From JBDRRP01 sp964446485 (GTDB lineage: Bacteria > Desulfobacterota > Desulfobacteria > Desulfobacterales > JBDRRP01), in contig CAYUOU010000005.1 in the NCBI GenBank assembly GCA_964446485.1, positions 19,356-83,355 on the forward strand: a stretch of 64,000 nt of DNA, written 5' to 3'. Positions 28,036 to 37,264 of the stretch are shown here, piece after piece. The notes under the pieces were generated by a model that was given only the letters and a program-made list of their open reading frames with translations, had not been told where the DNA came from and searched no databases. The position numbers and the translations under genes were made by a program. The number at the start of each line of letters is the position of its first letter. Position 1 is the first letter of the stretch.

Positions 28036-28752
28036 CTATTGCTTTTCTTTTCTTCCGTAGATCACCAGACTTTTACCCAGTAGGGGATTGAGGAGGCGTT
28101 CGGCCCATCGGGTCACGACCGGTTTTTCCATAATGTCCCAGGTCAGCAGCCGGTGGTAGGCCCGGACGAGGAGCGCGTCTTCGCGATCCGGCCCGACCAG
28201 GCATTTCAGCCACCAATACGGGGCATGCAAGGCGTGGGCGTAATGCTGGGAAAACGGGGTGACCCCGGCCTGCCGGATCATGCCCAAAAGATCGTTTTTC
28301 CGGTAGATCCGCAAATGCCCTTGGGCGCTTCCGGCGTAGTCGTCCGACAACCGCCAGCAAACTGTTTCCGGCCAAAACCGGGGCACGCTAACGGCCAGAA
28401 GGCCACCGGGCGACAGTACCCTGACGGCTTCGGCCAGCGCCTGTCCATGGTCCGGGATGTGCTCGAGTACTTCTGAACAGATGACCATATCGAATGCGGC
28501 GTCGGAGAAAGGCAGGCGGGTGATGTCCGCGGCCGACAGGTCCCACCGCCCGCCACCATGTGCCCCCAGGCTGTCGTGAAACTGCATGCGTTCCCGGGCG
28601 GCGTTGAGGTCCGTCACACCGATGTCCACACCCACGACGCGGGCACCGGTGAGCGCGTAGGCCGCAGCGATGTGCCGGCCATTACCGCAGCCGACATCCA
28701 ACACCCGAAGGTTGTCGCCAAGCGGCAGCCGATCCAGTTCAATAGTATGCAT
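28036..28752 (-). CDS. Class I SAM-dependent methyltransferase (UbiE/Methyltransf_11-like)
   Basis: 238 residues. Motif I VLDVGCGNGRH, acidic VVGVDIG, then DMVICSEVLEHIPDHG and LSPGGLLAVSVP, the Methyltransf_11 order. The ATG at 28752 lies inside the end of the upstream glycosyltransferase gene (14-base overlap), so the pair is co-translated. It probably methylates a glycan or lipid-linked intermediate. Confidence 0.8.
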   Translation of the reverse strand: MHTIELDRLPLGDNLRVLDVGCGNGRHIAAAYALTGARVVGVDIGVTDLNAARERMQFHDSLGAHGGGRWDLSAADITRLPFSDAAFDMVICSEVLEHIPDHGQALAEAVRVLSPGGLLAVSVPRFWPETVCWRLSDDYAGSAQGHLRIYRKNDLLGMIRQAGVTPFSQHYAHALHAPYWWLKCLVGPDREDALLVRAYHRLLTWDIMEKPVVTRWAERLLNPLLGKSLVIYGRKEKQ

Positions 28753-30031
28753 CGATGGCTTCCCGATACACGGCCACGGTTCTGCGGGCGGCCTGTTCCC
28801 ATGAAAACCGTGCCTGTACCCGGCGGTAGCCCGCCCACCCCAATGCTGCCGCGCGTTCAGGCGCGTCAAGGAGGTCGGCAATGGCGCCGGCGAGGGCTCT
28901 CGGGTTTGCCGGTGGCACAAGGATGCCGGCATCCCCGACCACTTCCGGCAGGGCGCCTCCGGTGCTGCTCACCACGGGCACACCGCAGGCCATGGCTTCG
29001 CCGACCGGCAGACCGAACCCTTCGTATTCCGAGGGTACCACTGCCAGGCTGGCTCGGGCATAGTGGTCCACTAGATCGTCGTCGGAAACGCGGCCCGTGA
29101 AGGAGACCCACCGCCCCAGGTCAAGGTCGCGGACCTGTCTTTCGATGAGACCGTTTTTTTTCGGCGACCCAATGACGACCAGTGTTATGGCGCGGCCTTG
29201 CTGGTTGAGGCGGTGGATGGCCGACAGCAGGTGGCCGAGGCCCTTCAGCGGGGTGTCGGCGCTAGTGGTCACCATGACGCGGTTCGGGTCGCGCCGGACG
29301 CCTGGCCGCGGTTTGAACAACTGGGTGTCGATGCCATTGGGCACCGTCACGCAGCGTGCGGCCTGAACGCCGAATGCCTCCAGAATATCCTGACGGGCAC
29401 GCTCCGAGACGGTGATGATGCGATGGAGCCGCTTGGCCACATGCCGCTGCATGGGAATGAAGGCATACCACCGCAGCTGCTTGAGTTGATTCCAGAAGGG
29501 GGCCGCCGCACGCAGGGCGATTTTTAAATCCACGGTAATGGGGTGGTGAATGGTCGCCAGGGTGGGAACGGCGCGGCTGGCCGCCCAGACCCCATAGGAC
29601 AGGCTTTGATTATCGTGAATGACGTCATATCGGTGGGCGTTCTGACGGAAAAATGCCCAGGCCCGCAGCCCAAAGGTGAAGGGCTCCGGAAATCCCATGG
29701 TGGACACCCCCAGCCATTCAACAAGGTTGACGGGGTCTGTGAGTTCCCTGAGGGTTGGCACTCGGAACGGGTTTTCGGGGGCGTAGAGATCCAGGTAGGG
29801 GAGGCGGTGCACGGGAATGCCCGCATCCAGCGACAGCGTTGCCGGTGGGCCGGTGACCACTTCCACGTGGTGCCCCAGGCCCCTGAGGGCCCGGCTGAGG
29901 TTTTTGAGATACACTCCCTGACCGCCGCTGTGCGGGTTGCTTCGGTAGCTGACAAGGCAGATCCGCAGGGGGGATGCTCCAGCCGGGCAATGTGCTGCCG
30001 GCGACAAATATCTTGATTGGGGTGCGTCCAT
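28739..30031 (-). CDS. GT4-family glycosyltransferase
   Basis: 430 residues. GT-B fold: N-terminal SGGQGVYLKNLSRAL (glycine loop), middle VPNGIDTQLF, and the C-terminal donor-site motif EYEGFGLPVGEAMACG. No membrane segment. Retaining transferase using a nucleotide-sugar; the acceptor is unknown. Forms a two-gene unit with the following methyltransferase. Confidence 0.85.
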   Translation of the reverse strand: MDAPQSRYLSPAAHCPAGASPLRICLVSYRSNPHSGGQGVYLKNLSRALRGLGHHVEVVTGPPATLSLDAGIPVHRLPYLDLYAPENPFRVPTLRELTDPVNLVEWLGVSTMGFPEPFTFGLRAWAFFRQNAHRYDVIHDNQSLSYGVWAASRAVPTLATIHHPITVDLKIALRAAAPFWNQLKQLRWYAFIPMQRHVAKRLHRIITVSERARQDILEAFGVQAARCVTVPNGIDTQLFKPRPGVRRDPNRVMVTTSADTPLKGLGHLLSAIHRLNQQGRAITLVVIGSPKKNGLIERQVRDLDLGRWVSFTGRVSDDDLVDHYARASLAVVPSEYEGFGLPVGEAMACGVPVVSSTGGALPEVVGDAGILVPPANPRALAGAIADLLDAPERAAALGWAGYRRVQARFSWEQAARRTVAVYREAIDAYY

Positions 30032-30148
30032 GGCGATAGGGTGTTCGGTGTCGTAGGACCGGTTTTGCCGGTTCGCTTCGACCGTCCGGCGTCGGGGTCC
30101 CTTATCCCTGCGGGTTTGCCGACGTCAACCCTAGATGGGACTTTTTTT

Positions 30149-31126
30149 ATGAACGCGATTTCTCAACAGCCGGCAGGTTGCAGCGCTGCGGATCAACCGA
30201 AAGGACCTGTCGGGGTCAACCTGTTTTCGGCTTTGCCTGCAGCCGTCACCCTGGTTGAGGTCGGGCCCCGCGATGGGTTCCAGTTCGAACCTCGCATCGT
30301 GCCCACCGACGTCAAGTTGGCGACCCTGCGGGCCTTGCTGGCCGCCGGGTGCCGCCACATTCAGGCCGCCGCTTTTGTGCATCCCGGCAAAGTACCGCAA
30401 ATGGCCGATGCCGAGGTATTGTTCCGGCAGGTGACCGTCCCCGAAGGCGCGGCCCTGTCCGCACTGGTGCTCAATGAGGTCGGGGTACGGCGGGCTGGTG
30501 ACTGCGGTGCGAAATGGGTTGAAATCTCCATTTCCGCGAGCGAGTCACACGGGCGCCGTAACGCGGGCATGGGTGTTGCGGAGGCCCGGGCCACGGCGGA
30601 TCGGATGATCATCGCCGCCCGGGAATACCAGATGGGGATCATTGCCAGTGTTCAGTGCGCATTCGGGTGCATTGCAGACGGCCCGACGGACCCCGCCACC
30701 GTCCGTGCCATTTTGCAGGATTATGCCGCTGCGGCTGTCGACGTGGTGTCCGTTGCCGACACGACGGGGATGGCGACGCCGGTCACGGTGCAGCGGCTGC
30801 TGTCGGCGGTCGCCCCCGGGATTGGGGCAGTTCCCCTGGGGCTCCATCTCCACGATACCCGCGGGCTGGGACTGGCCAACGTGATGACGGCATTGCATCT
30901 CGGTGTGGCGCGTTTCGATACGGCCCTGGGTGGTATGGGCGGGTGTCCATTCGTCGACGGTGCTGCCGGCAATATTGCCACCGAAGACACCATCCACCTG
31001 TGCCACGCGTTGGGCATTGCCACCGGGATTGACATGGCGGCCGTGGCAGCCCGCACCCGATGGCTGGAGACGTTCTACGGCCACCCTTTCCCCGGGAAAA
31101 TGCATCGCATTCTCAGTGCGGGGTGA
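30149..31126 (+). CDS. HMG-CoA-lyase-like (pyruvate carboxyltransferase family) enzyme
   Basis: 325 residues from the ATG at 30149. DRE-TIM metallolyase: VGPRDGFQ metal motif, GLHLHDTRGLGLAN and the HMG-CoA-lyase signature GMGGCPF with the catalytic cysteine, followed by GAAGNIATED. These favour 3-hydroxy-3-methylglutaryl-CoA lyase (leucine or ketone-body breakdown) over isopropylmalate or citramalate synthases. No other leucine-catabolism gene adjoins it; a thiolase is 15 kb away. The N-terminus has about 30 residues ahead of the barrel. Confidence 0.78.
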   Translation: MNAISQQPAGCSAADQPKGPVGVNLFSALPAAVTLVEVGPRDGFQFEPRIVPTDVKLATLRALLAAGCRHIQAAAFVHPGKVPQMADAEVLFRQVTVPEGAALSALVLNEVGVRRAGDCGAKWVEISISASESHGRRNAGMGVAEARATADRMIIAAREYQMGIIASVQCAFGCIADGPTDPATVRAILQDYAAAAVDVVSVADTTGMATPVTVQRLLSAVAPGIGAVPLGLHLHDTRGLGLANVMTALHLGVARFDTALGGMGGCPFVDGAAGNIATEDTIHLCHALGIATGIDMAAVAARTRWLETFYGHPFPGKMHRILSAG

Positions 31127-31134
31127 CCGCCGCT

Positions 31135-32250
31135 TCATGACCGGCGCCGAGCTTTTCCAAGATCGGCGATATCCTCCAGCAGGTCGTCATATGCCCCGAT
31201 GGCGGCGGGCCATGCGTAGCCTGCCATGGCCGATGCCAAGGCCAGCCGGTGCTGTTCACGCGGGGCGTCCCGGGAGAGGTGCAGACAGAGTTTTTCGACC
31301 AATTCATCCATGTCATCATAGAGGCAGGTATTGTGGAATGCAGCGGGGATGATTTCAGGATAGGATAGCCGACGAGGCAGCAGTGGCAGACACCCGCAGT
31401 GAATGGCTTCGATGACGCTCATGCCGAAGTTTTCCTGAATGGCGGTGCTGACCACGACATGCCCCTGTCTCAGCCAGTTCCAATACGCCGTACGGTCTTT
31501 CTCATAGCCGTAGGCCACGATGCGGTCTGAAAATGCTGCGCGGGCATCGATGAACACCTGCGGGCAGGCCTGAAAGTTTTCCCCGAGAATCGCCAGACGA
31601 AAATCGACGCCTCGCCGGGCGACCATTTCCAGCGCCTTGAAAAAGTCCTCCGGTTTCTTGTCAAATTCCCATCGGTGGTTCCAGACGACCAGCGGCGGCG
31701 CGTTTTTCCCAGGCCGTGATCCCTGGGCGTCACCGGGGAGATGCACGCCAGGATAGCAAACCCTGCTTTTTTGCTGGATGGCCCCCGTCACCCAGTCCGG
31801 ATAGAACTCCGGCATTTTTCTGATAAACCCCGGTAGCACCTGGAAAAACCGGTTTTTGTGGAATGATGAGTTGAAGCAGACCTGGGATGCCGCCAGCGCC
31901 GAGGTGATGTCGGTAAACCCGAACTGCATATCCATGTCGGCTCCCGGGGGCAGCGGGTAAGTGAGCTGGTCTTCGTGGAAATAGAGGAGGGAGGGTGGCA
32001 TGCGTGGACCCATGAGGGTGGAAAAATCGGAAAGGCTCATCATGTTGGAACTGATGAGCGCTGCGTAGCGGCCGATATCGTCGATCTTGGGAGCCAGATA
32101 GAGGGCGGCCCCCCGCATGCGCCATTTCCAGAACCTTGCCGGGAGGCTGATAACGTCCACCTGGTGGCGGGAGTGGGAGGCCAGGCCCTCGGCGAAAGCG
32201 GCGTGGGAGCCCCCCAGGAAGGGTTCTATGAACAAAACACGTAAGGGCAT
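31135..32250 (-). CDS. Glycosyltransferase of the tRNA-queuosine mannosyltransferase (QTMAN/GTDC1) family
   Basis: 371 residues. The N-terminal domain has the DUF3524 hallmarks: LRVLFIEPFLGGSHAAF at the start, LPARFWKWRMRGAALYL at about 37-53 and YFHEDQLTYP at about 93-102. The C-terminal part is a GT4-like fold (VVWNHRWEFDKKP, then QENFGMSVIEAIHCGCLPLLP). Animal GTDC1 mannosylates queuosine in tRNA-Asp; bacterial members carry the same architecture. The ATG at 32250 fits the family start. It is convergent with the HMG-CoA-lyase-like gene, nine bases apart. Confidence 0.8.
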   Translation of the reverse strand: MPLRVLFIEPFLGGSHAAFAEGLASHSRHQVDVISLPARFWKWRMRGAALYLAPKIDDIGRYAALISSNMMSLSDFSTLMGPRMPPSLLYFHEDQLTYPLPPGADMDMQFGFTDITSALAASQVCFNSSFHKNRFFQVLPGFIRKMPEFYPDWVTGAIQQKSRVCYPGVHLPGDAQGSRPGKNAPPLVVWNHRWEFDKKPEDFFKALEMVARRGVDFRLAILGENFQACPQVFIDARAAFSDRIVAYGYEKDRTAYWNWLRQGHVVVSTAIQENFGMSVIEAIHCGCLPLLPRRLSYPEIIPAAFHNTCLYDDMDELVEKLCLHLSRDAPREQHRLALASAMAGYAWPAAIGAYDDLLEDIADLGKARRRS

Positions 32251-32379
32251 GATAGTCGAGATCCCGCCTCGCGACGCGGTGTCAATGGGGACGCACGGGG
32301 CGGCGCGCACCTTGCGTTTTACGGCCCGTCCTCCGTGCCGGGTCCCACTGCTGAAAGCGTTTCATCACAACCGCCGCCG

Positions 32380-32413
32380 AAAAAAACATCCCACCGGCAA
32401 TGCCGGTGGGATG
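32380..32413 (-). terminator. Intrinsic terminator after the cold-shock gene
   Basis: On the minus strand, CATCCCACCGGCA pairs with TGCCGGTGGGATG (32387-32413) and is followed by seven T (32380-32386). It starts 22 bases beyond the cold-shock gene stop. Confidence 0.9.
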
Positions 32414-32435
32414 ACCGTCGTTTGATGCCAGTGGG

Positions 32436-32636
32436 TTACAGCTTGACGACGTTGGCCGCTGCGGGACCGCGGTCGCCTTCCTCCAGTTCAAAAGTGACGC
32501 GGTCACCTTCGGACAGGGTCTTGAACCCCGGCATGTTGATGGCAGAAAAGTGAACGAATACGTCCTTGCCTTCTGCACTTTCAATGAAACCATAGCCTTT
32601 TTTGTCACTGAACCACTTTACAGTACCCTCAGCCAA
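32436..32636 (-). CDS. Cold-shock protein (CspA family), TTG start
   Basis: 66 residues, single cold-shock domain: GTVKWFSDKKGYGFIE (RNP1) and DVFVHFSAI (RNP2). RNA chaperone. No ATG is available; the TTG at 32636 sits seven bases after AAAAGGAG, and family alignment agrees. The 5' leader is long and AT-rich, with TATAAT (32779-32784, minus strand) and poly-C/poly-A tracts around 32725-32744, as expected for cold-regulated leaders. Confidence 0.93.
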   Translation of the reverse strand: MAEGTVKWFSDKKGYGFIESAEGKDVFVHFSAINMPGFKTLSEGDRVTFELEEGDRGPAAANVVKL

Positions 32637-32829
32637 AACCGCTCTCCTTTTCCTTTTTGCTGCCGAAGCAACCGTCCTTAAAAAACGCCGACCGCATCCC
32701 GTATGGTGACGGGAAACAATCCGCCCCCCCCCCAAAAAAAAATCAAGGCGTTAAATTGCATTCAGATAATTAATAGATATTATATTCTAAAAAAACGTCA
32801 AGAGAAAAAACAGCCGGCACCCCCCCCCA

Positions 32830-33141
32830 TCAGGGCACGATCTCATTTCGGATATTACCGTCGGCATCGATCACGTAGACCAAAAAACCACCGGTCCGTG
32901 CGTGCTCACACAAGTCTTCGAAAAGAAATGCCTGAACTTCGTAGCGTGCCGATTTATTCAGTGCCAGGTGCAACAGCCCCTGCTGGGCATCCTCTCGACT
33001 GACATAGGCGGGGATATACGACACATCGGCCGTTTCATCGTGTTGTCCGGCGATTTGCGGATTGTTTTCGGGGTTCATGACAAGGACAAATAGCCACTGG
33101 TCCGGTGAGGGCGATGCCGAAGGGGTCGGGGGTGTAAGCAT
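32830..33141 (-). CDS. Small protein of unknown function
   Basis: 103 residues. Begins with a Pro/Ser-rich segment then DQWLFVLVMNPENNP, possibly an SseB-like or DUF3110-like alpha/beta fold; no catalytic motif seen. Translation starts at 33141 with an excellent TAGGAGG ribosome site and the gene has its own sigma70-type promoter, so it is a real gene with independent control. Confidence 0.7.
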   Translation of the reverse strand: MLTPPTPSASPSPDQWLFVLVMNPENNPQIAGQHDETADVSYIPAYVSREDAQQGLLHLALNKSARYEVQAFLFEDLCEHARTGGFLVYVIDADGNIRNEIVP

Positions 33142-33161
33142 TCAATGGTCCTCCTAAATTG

Positions 33162-33171
33162 TGGTGCACCA
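33162..33171. promoter_or_regulatory. Palindrome TGGTGCACCA overlapping a -10 box
   Basis: Perfect 10-base palindrome between the -10 element and the ribosome site of the 103-residue gene, where a repressor would block initiation. No regulator is assigned. Confidence 0.4.
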
Positions 33172-33196
33172 TAAAAAAATCTGTACGCCCTGTCAA
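33168..33196 (-). promoter_or_regulatory. sigma70-type promoter of the 103-residue gene
   Basis: On the minus strand TTGACA (33191-33196), 17-base spacer, TATGGT (33168-33173). The leader would be only about 20 bases, and the TAGGAGG site lies at 33150-33156. Confidence 0.7.
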
Positions 33197-33366
33197 TCGC
33201 GAGGCCAGTGCCATGAAAAAACACTCAAGTTCAGCGTCGCCAGGCTGATATAATCGGTACTGAAGTCCGCAACCCAAATGCTGTTTGCAGGATCATTTCA
33301 CCGGTTCGCAGAGACGGCCGCCTGAAACCGGCAAATGGTTCACAAACGATGCTTCGGATGAGGTCC

Positions 33367-34911
33367 ATGAGCCCAAAAAAAGAAAGAATCCTTCTGGTCG
33401 ACGATGAGCAGAGCATCATCGATGTGGCCAAAGAGTATTTTGCCATCAAGGGTTACCACGTGGTCACCGCCGCCAACGGCCGGGAGGCGGTGGATATCTT
33501 GGCGGCAGAATCGGTGGACTGCTGTTTTACGGACATCAACATGCCCGAAATGGATGGCCTCGAACTGGCTGAGCACATTCGCAAAATGGACAATTCGCTG
33601 CCGGTCATCATCATGACCGGCTTTCCCTCTTTGGACAACACCATTCAAACCCTCAAAAACGGTGTGGTCGATTTCCTCATCAAACCGGTGAACCTGAATC
33701 AAATGGAACTCTGCGTGCGCCGGGTGCTCAGGGAGCGGAGGCTCTTTGCCGAAAACGTACTCCTGAAAAATGAGGTGGAAGGAAAGGCGCGTTTGGAGCG
33801 GCTGAACAGCGAGTTGACCGGGAAAGTTGAAGAGCTTCACATCCTCAATCAAATCATGACGGACTTTACGACCATCAGTAGCAGCGCCGAAGTACTCCAG
33901 CGCATGACTCAGATGGCCACTGAAATTGCCCATGCCCATGAATCGCGATTTTTCATCATCAACGATGCCATGGCCGAACCCATGGAAATGGCCGCCACGG
34001 TTGGCCCGTCACGGCATCCTGGGGAACAGGGCGGCGGGCACGCTGCATCCCGAAGCTGTCTGGGGGCCGGCGACCAGCAACGACTGGCCGCCGTCGTCAT
34101 GGAAACCGCTTCGGATGAAATCCCGCTGCTGGTGCCGCACAATGGCGGCCTCATCGACCTGCCGGCGCAGATTTCCTCCTTTATGGCGGTGCCCCTCAAG
34201 ATACGGAAAAAGGTATTCGGCGTCCTGGTGGCCGCCATCATCGACGACAAAACGCAATTTACCGAAAAAGATCTGTATTACCTGACTTATATGGCTCAAA
34301 ATGCGGCCAATGCCATCGAGAATCTTGCCCTCTACGAAAACATCTACGAAAATCTCTTTGCCACGCTGTTCGCTTTCGTGAAAGCCGTGGAAGCGCGGGA
34401 CTCCTACACCCAGCGGCATTCCAAACGGGTGACCGATCTGGCCGTGAGCCTGGGAACCGCGCTGGGATGCGCCTCCGAAGAACTTGATGTGCTCAATTTC
34501 GCAGGCCGCCTTCACGATATCGGTAAAATCGGTATCCGAGACGATATTTTACTCAAGCCCGATCGGCTGACGGACGCGGAGTTCGCCAAGGTCCAGGAGC
34601 ACCCTGTCATTGGTGCCGACATTGTCGGTCATCTCGGCATGTGGGAGCGTGAGCAGCAGATCATTCGCAGTCACCACGAACGCTATGACGGCAATGGATA
34701 CCCCGACGGATTGAAGGGGGAGGACATCCCGTTTCTGGCCCGCATCTTGGCGGTGTGTGATGCTTACGATGCCATGGCTTCCAATCGCGTCTATCGCAAA
34801 AAAATGCCCCAGGATAAGATCGTCGGCATCATTAGCGACTGCGCCGGCTCTCAATTCGATCCCACCGTAGCGAGGGCATTTATCCAGCTCATCGCGCAGG
34901 GCCGCGTGTAA
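33367..34911 (+). CDS. Response regulator with GAF and HD-GYP domains (c-di-GMP phosphodiesterase)
   Basis: 514 residues from the ATG at 33367 (other ATGs at 33349 and 33358). Receiver domain 1-120 (LLVDDEQ, phospho-acceptor Asp in FTDINMPEMDG, KPV), coiled-coil linker, GAF-like sensor about 160-315, and HD-GYP about 335-514 with HDIGKIG and HHERYDGNGYP. HD-GYP domains degrade cyclic di-GMP. No partner histidine kinase is adjacent, so the input is unknown. The GAF region has a low-complexity Gly/Ala insert near 225. Confidence 0.92.
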   Translation: MSPKKERILLVDDEQSIIDVAKEYFAIKGYHVVTAANGREAVDILAAESVDCCFTDINMPEMDGLELAEHIRKMDNSLPVIIMTGFPSLDNTIQTLKNGVVDFLIKPVNLNQMELCVRRVLRERRLFAENVLLKNEVEGKARLERLNSELTGKVEELHILNQIMTDFTTISSSAEVLQRMTQMATEIAHAHESRFFIINDAMAEPMEMAATVGPSRHPGEQGGGHAASRSCLGAGDQQRLAAVVMETASDEIPLLVPHNGGLIDLPAQISSFMAVPLKIRKKVFGVLVAAIIDDKTQFTEKDLYYLTYMAQNAANAIENLALYENIYENLFATLFAFVKAVEARDSYTQRHSKRVTDLAVSLGTALGCASEELDVLNFAGRLHDIGKIGIRDDILLKPDRLTDAEFAKVQEHPVIGADIVGHLGMWEREQQIIRSHHERYDGNGYPDGLKGEDIPFLARILAVCDAYDAMASNRVYRKKMPQDKIVGIISDCAGSQFDPTVARAFIQLIAQGRV

Positions 34912-34981
34912 TCCGCCTTCACAATAGCCAACGGGGTTGCCGGTGACGTGACAACACCGTTGCGAAAACAAGAGGCATTGT

Positions 34982-35488
34982 ATGAAAGTGATCCTGTTGA
35001 TGGCGATCACGGCGGATGGGAAGATCGCCAAGCATGCCGATCATTTCCCCGATTGGACCGGCACGGTGGACAAGCAGCTTTTTGCCCGCCTGAGCCGGGA
35101 GGCCGGCGTCGTGATCATGGGATCCCGCACCTACGACACCATCGGCACCCCCTTACCCGGCCGCCTCAATGTGGTTATGACGCGCGATCCGGGACGGGTG
35201 TCGCGGCGGGAAGACCTCTGGTATACCGGTCTGCCGCCGGGTAAGGTCGTGGCCGCGTTGGCGGACCGGGGCTACGAAAAGGCCGTACTTGCCGGCGGAG
35301 CAACGGTGAATACGCTGTTTGCAAGGGCCGGATGCATCCATGAGGCGGTGCTAACCGTTTCCCCACGGTTTTTCGGTGATGGGATGTCACTGTTTTCGGA
35401 TACTGTGGATCTGCCTCTGGAACTTCGGGAGTGTGTTCGCATCGATGCGCAACTCGTCATGTTGACCTACGGCGTTGGGGTTAAATGA
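34982..35488 (+). CDS. RibD C-terminal/dihydrofolate-reductase-fold protein
   Basis: 168 residues. DHFR-like fold of the RibD_C type: MAITADGKIA at the start, VVIMGSRTYDTIG, and AVLAGGATVN (NADPH binding). It lacks the deaminase domain of RibD, so it may be a stand-alone pyrimidine reductase or an unrelated pterin/flavin reductase. No riboflavin gene is close. Confidence 0.78.
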   Translation: MKVILLMAITADGKIAKHADHFPDWTGTVDKQLFARLSREAGVVIMGSRTYDTIGTPLPGRLNVVMTRDPGRVSRREDLWYTGLPPGKVVAALADRGYEKAVLAGGATVNTLFARAGCIHEAVLTVSPRFFGDGMSLFSDTVDLPLELRECVRIDAQLVMLTYGVGVK

Positions 35489-35595
35489 AACGGGGTGGGG
35501 TGTCGCGGGGGTGCTCAGACGCCGAAACGCCAAGCGCCGTCCCGAGGGGAGTCGGGGGGGGCAGTCGGGGTCGGCCAACCGGCTCCCCCGTGGAT

Positions 35596-35778
35596 TTATG
35601 GCTTGGAGGAGCGGGAGGACACGCCATACACGTCGACGCTGTTGATCGTGGCCAAACCGCTCTTACAATTGGGGCAGTATTTTCTCGGCTTGCCCCGGCC
35701 CGTCCACATCATGCTCATTTTATGAGTGGCGCCGCATTTGGGGCAGACGCATTCTATCAAAGTCTTTTTTCTGGACAT
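35596..35778 (-). CDS. Tiny zinc-ribbon protein
   Basis: 60 residues. Starts MSRKKTLIE and carries CPKC and CPNC 22 residues apart (zinc ribbon), with a basic centre (WTGRGKPRKY). AAAAGGAT lies about nine bases before the ATG at 35778. It is convergent with the RibD-C gene and divergent from the cupin. Likely nucleic-acid or protein binding; function unknown. Confidence 0.65.
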   Translation of the reverse strand: MSRKKTLIECVCPKCGATHKMSMMWTGRGKPRKYCPNCKSGLATINSVDVYGVSSRSSKP

Positions 35779-35878
35779 GAAGACGATCCTTTTTCGTTCA
35801 GACATATTCTGGTGCATGATATGCATGATTTGCCATTCGACAACCGTCTGCACCGATAAATAATCGAAAGGACGACCC

Positions 35879-36229
35879 ATGATCGTAGCCAATGAAATGG
35901 AAGTAGCGGCAACGCCCATCGACAGCATAGAAGTTCATTCGGCGGCCATGAAGGTGCTGATTTCAGAATCTGAGGGCTGGCAGGATCACGTGATGCGGAT
36001 CATTGAACTGGGTGAGGGGGGATACTCCCCAAAACATGCCCATGACTGGCCCCATATCAACTACGTCGTCGCCGGCAGCGGGGTGCTTCACATTGACGGC
36101 ACCGATCACACCCTATCGGCTGGTGGGTATGCCTTCGTTCCTGCCGGCACGGTGCATCAATTCAAGAATATCGGAAAATCACCGTTTCGGTTCATCTGCA
36201 TCGTGCCGCGCCGCGGCCACATCACCTGA
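35879..36229 (+). CDS. Single-domain cupin protein
   Basis: 116 residues. Cupin motif 1 (GYSPKHAHDWPHINYVVAG) and motif 2 (GYAFVPAGTVHQFKN) with His metal ligands. GAAAGGACGACCC precedes the ATG. It could be a metal-dependent small-molecule enzyme or sensor; context gives no substrate. Confidence 0.82.
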   Translation: MIVANEMEVAATPIDSIEVHSAAMKVLISESEGWQDHVMRIIELGEGGYSPKHAHDWPHINYVVAGSGVLHIDGTDHTLSAGGYAFVPAGTVHQFKNIGKSPFRFICIVPRRGHIT

Positions 36230-36363
36230 AAAGGCAACTGTCGATGGAAAAGCGGCGTTTATGTCTAAATGCAATATGCCATCATGATCGTTGAGTGTTG
36301 AATATTGCCTTTTCCCAGTCACTGGAGCTCCATGAAGAACCGGGATAGTTATTCAACAGCCTG

Positions 36364-36981
36364 CTACAGTTCCGGGTGATCGAAAAGGGTCTTTATATCC
36401 AGTTTGTTGACGCTGTCGGTGACGATTTCCCCTATCAGTTTCTCGGCGTCCCCAATGCCAACTATTTTTGCCCGTTCGGCGGTCCCGCTCACCGTTTGGG
36501 TAGTGAGCGCGGCCGCGCTGCGATGCATGCTGGCCATGTAGTCTAAGCGGGCCTTCCAGGTTCGGCCATCTTTGTCGATCTGAAACGCGGTGAGGTTCAC
36601 CTTGAGGGTCGGAACGTCGTTTTGAGCCTCGTCGACGACGCTCACGCCCGCCGCAGACAGTCGTTCCCGAAAAGCGATCTCGAAGAGGCCGGTGACATCA
36701 TACGCGCCTTCCAGCGTTGGTTTGGGTTGATTTCCGGCGACATAGACTGAAAATAGCCCCGAAAACTGTTTGAGTTCATCGGCGGCCGTGGGGCCCACGA
36801 AGGGGGATTTCCCCGTGCTGTCGACGATCTTCAAAAAGACGGATTTGCCGCTTGAAACGGCATCGGCGTCAGGGCGCTGGTAGGTCACCCTTAGATAGGA
36901 GGTCGCCGAGCATGCAGCGACGACCAAGGCGCCGAGGGTTAAGAGGATGACTGCGGGGCAAGGGATTTTTTTGCGTGGCAT
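36364..36981 (-). CDS. Predicted lipoprotein (YajG-like)
   Basis: 205 residues. N-terminal lipoprotein signal with lipobox VAAC (Cys24), then a soluble domain with LEGAYDVTGLFEIAFRERLSA-type features (predicted envelope-facing). AGGAGG ribosome site before the ATG at 36981. Resembles the YajG family in layout; function unknown. Monocistronic, divergent from aapJ. Confidence 0.7.
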   Translation of the reverse strand: MPRKKIPCPAVILLTLGALVVAACSATSYLRVTYQRPDADAVSSGKSVFLKIVDSTGKSPFVGPTAADELKQFSGLFSVYVAGNQPKPTLEGAYDVTGLFEIAFRERLSAAGVSVVDEAQNDVPTLKVNLTAFQIDKDGRTWKARLDYMASMHRSAAALTTQTVSGTAERAKIVGIGDAEKLIGEIVTDSVNKLDIKTLFDHPEL

Positions 36982-37264
36982 GGGTCCTCCTTCGTGTGGG
37001 GTATATGGCTTCGAGCCCCATGGTAGCCGCAGCCCCGCAGCCGCGTCAAGGACTTAAAATTTGGACTTCCAGGGGCGGGGTTTATTCCCAAGATACCGTT
37101 TTTTTTCTTGAAAAAGGAAGGTGCCTCATGTAACCTTGACGCGCTTATGTTCAGTGGTGCAAGGGGGACACCGGCACCTTTCACAGCCGGAAAAATGCCT
37201 CACCGTGTCGGCTGAAACCATCAGCCAAGGGGTTAACCATTTCGCTTACAAGGAGGAATCGCGG

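Noticed and set aside
35485..35859. Plus-strand frame across the zinc-ribbon gene
   Set aside because: The minus-strand frame has paired CPxC motifs and a ribosome site; the plus-strand one has neither.
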